A stretch of 64,000 nucleotides of DNA, from the NCBI RefSeq assembly GCF_021018805.1, contig NC_086248.1, positions 94,145,739 through 94,209,738 of the forward strand, given 5' to 3'. Made by a program: the position numbers and the translations under genes. The notes beneath the pieces were generated by a model. The model was not told where the DNA came from. It ran no database searches and saw only the letters and a program-made list of their open reading frames with translations. Of this stretch, positions 62,581 to 64,000 are shown piece after piece. Position 1 is the first letter of the stretch, and each line of letters starts with the position of its first letter. The DNA comes from Prinia subflava (taxonomy: Eukaryota; Chordata; Aves; Passeriformes; Cisticolidae).

Positions 62581-64000
62581 GTGAAAGTAGGAGTTAATAT
62601 TCGTTGTCACTTCAGAAAAAGCTTTACAGAAGTGCACAATAGGTCTCACCTTACTTACATATAAAGGATATCTTTATGAATGGGTATGGAGAAAAATAGA
62701 AGGCAAATCCTGCAGTAAGTAAACCTGAGATTACTTGCTTTGTGAACAGTTTAGATTTCTGGGGAAAAAAAAAAAAAAAAAAAGGGGAGAAACAATTTTC
62801 TCTGGTAGAACTGCAAACCATTTGCTCGAATGCTTCCAAGACCAATGCTAGCATTCCCTATTCAAAACTAGATGAACAGTCTTTCTCCCCTACAAAACCA
62901 TTGTCATGGACCTAGGCCAGGAAAACACTGAGAAGCCAAAACATTTGTATAAGTTTGGTGTAACTGAAGAATAATTAGTACACAGGTAAATAATAGAGTG
63001 TGCTAATGCAATGTAAACGTGCATGAGATCTGTGTTCTGTAGTAGGGATTTCACGTCAATGTCAAAGAAAGAATAACGCCTAACAATTAGAGTTTGTGAT
63101 GCTGTCACTGGAGGAAAGGATTTCATTGCAGGTCTACAGGGATTGTCTTATCAGGCCATTTGGATGCAAGATCGTGATGGCAAAACTATTCCACTGTATG
63201 CCTAGCCCCTCTGACTATTGCATTACAATGCTGTCAGGGTGCTGGGGCATAAAGATTTTACTGCAATCATTCTGAAGCTAATACGTCCAGATACAATGAT
63301 CTCAGCGTAGCTTGCTTTCCCAATAAATTTAAAAGAAAAACAGGTAAAAAGAACTGGAAAATCCAAAAGCAATACTGAAGGTTGTTAAGGTTTGGGAAGG
63401 GCACTCCAATTTAGTAAGGCACATAAGCTCAGACTCTTCCACATTATTATAGCATCAGTTGGGTCATGTGACTGTGGGATAGGATGCAAGCAGTTGGAAA
63501 GGAGAACCCTAATTTGCAAGATATTCTAAATGTTCTAGTTTTTAGATACTGTGGCATTTGAACATAGGTATCTCTAGTATTCCAAGAGTTCCTGAAGGCA
63601 ACACCATAGCTAGTCCTGAAATCTTTCTCAGATGTCAAATATTTAATTGTTTCTATTAGCTGCTTTAATGCTCTATTCATACAGGGTTAAAGTTGACTAA
63701 TGGGGTTGCATACCCTTTCAGAATCGCCAATACGTCTGTATTCCCATTTTTAAAGACAAAAAATGTGACGTTAAAGTATGTATCATCCCTGCCTCAAAGC
63801 CTCAGCTCTGCCCCCATACTCGAGAGCAGTACAGCTAACGGGGCTGTGTATGCTCGCTGCAGCCACGGCACGTGTCTGACACACCATCCCCTTGGCAACC
63901 CCTTGTCTCATTTATCTTCCTGAATGCTCGGCTAACCTTCTCTATCTCATAGGCAGCTGCTCTGATTGGCACAGATGTTAATTAAACTAGGTAGTAACGG
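62581..64000. other. Unique noncoding sequence
   Basis: No gene or named repeat recognised. It holds a 19-base A run at 62765-62783. The final segment ends with 'agatgttaattaaactagg', which has the look of homeobox-rich regulatory DNA but is cut by the window edge. Confidence 0.55.
62765..62783. repeat. Poly(A) run, 19 bases
   Basis: 19 consecutive A between two GGGG runs. No recognisable retrotransposed sequence is attached. Confidence 0.9.

Larger units (their letters stand above)
61624..62649 (-). pseudogene. Low-complexity open frame in the GC-rich retroviral segment
   Basis: A 341-codon frame is open because the segment is very GC-rich. The product is dominated by A, R, G and P. Overlapping frames of 189 to 242 codons exist on both strands across the same bases, so openness alone is not evidence of coding. 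Its position just upstream of the envelope-like fragment would suit an env leader, but no family signature is present. Treat as probably noncoding. Confidence 0.2.

Noticed and set aside
1..64000. tRNA, rRNA or snRNA genes
   Set aside because: I looked for B-box-like GGTTCRANNCC and other signatures by eye and found no convincing cloverleaf. A tRNAscan-SE or Infernal run would be decisive.

Overview
This window is vertebrate nuclear DNA, almost certainly from a bird. The best evidence is six copies of the CR1 LINE 3' region, whose reverse complement begins with the familiar 'atcatagaatcat' tail. One copy still carries the C-terminal end of the CR1 reverse transcriptase. Base composition is AT-rich overall, CpG is depleted outside a few islands, poly(A) runs and short tandem duplications are common, and every stop-free stretch is short. 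There are no bacterial features: no operons, ribosome binding sites, IS elements, tRNAs or CRISPR arrays.

I find no protein-coding gene I can name. The window reads as intergenic or deep intronic sequence.

Layout: 1-9040 is unique AT-rich sequence with an old MIR-type SINE at about 8.13-8.30 kb. A CR1 lies at 9.04 kb, a possible second MIR at 13.7 kb and a CR1 at 15.08 kb. A 38-bp tandem repeat lies at 21.3 kb and a long A-rich tract at 23.9 kb. The longest CR1 (about 900 bp, with broken ORF2) spans 24.70-25.60 kb, and further CR1 pieces lie at 36.2, 54.7 and 57.6 kb. All six CR1 copies have the same orientation. Four segments look like conserved regulatory elements, judged only by homeobox, SOX and POU site density: about 10.9-11.15, 26.1-26.2, 29.76-29.96 and 39.9-40.15 kb. 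Two small CpG clusters lie at 31.87-32.3 and 39.13-39.39 kb.

Two regions stand out. At 52.4-53.8 kb a four-copy 18-bp repeat is followed by a GC-rich minisatellite of 21 copies of a 29-bp unit. Because 29 is not a multiple of 3 and the unit lacks stops, long reading frames appear in all frames; these are artefacts of the repeat. At about 60.08-62.58 kb lies a minus-strand endogenous retrovirus remnant. It has a 3' LTR with a polypurine tract, a broken envelope-like reading frame and a very GC-rich CpG island containing a second 29-bp repeat. I see no 5' LTR, gag or pol.

A few unassigned reading frames are listed as low-confidence candidates: 26862-27494 minus, 59058-59792 minus, 42132-42227 plus, and a possible exon at 16775-16867. 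None has a recognisable domain, and any may be chance.
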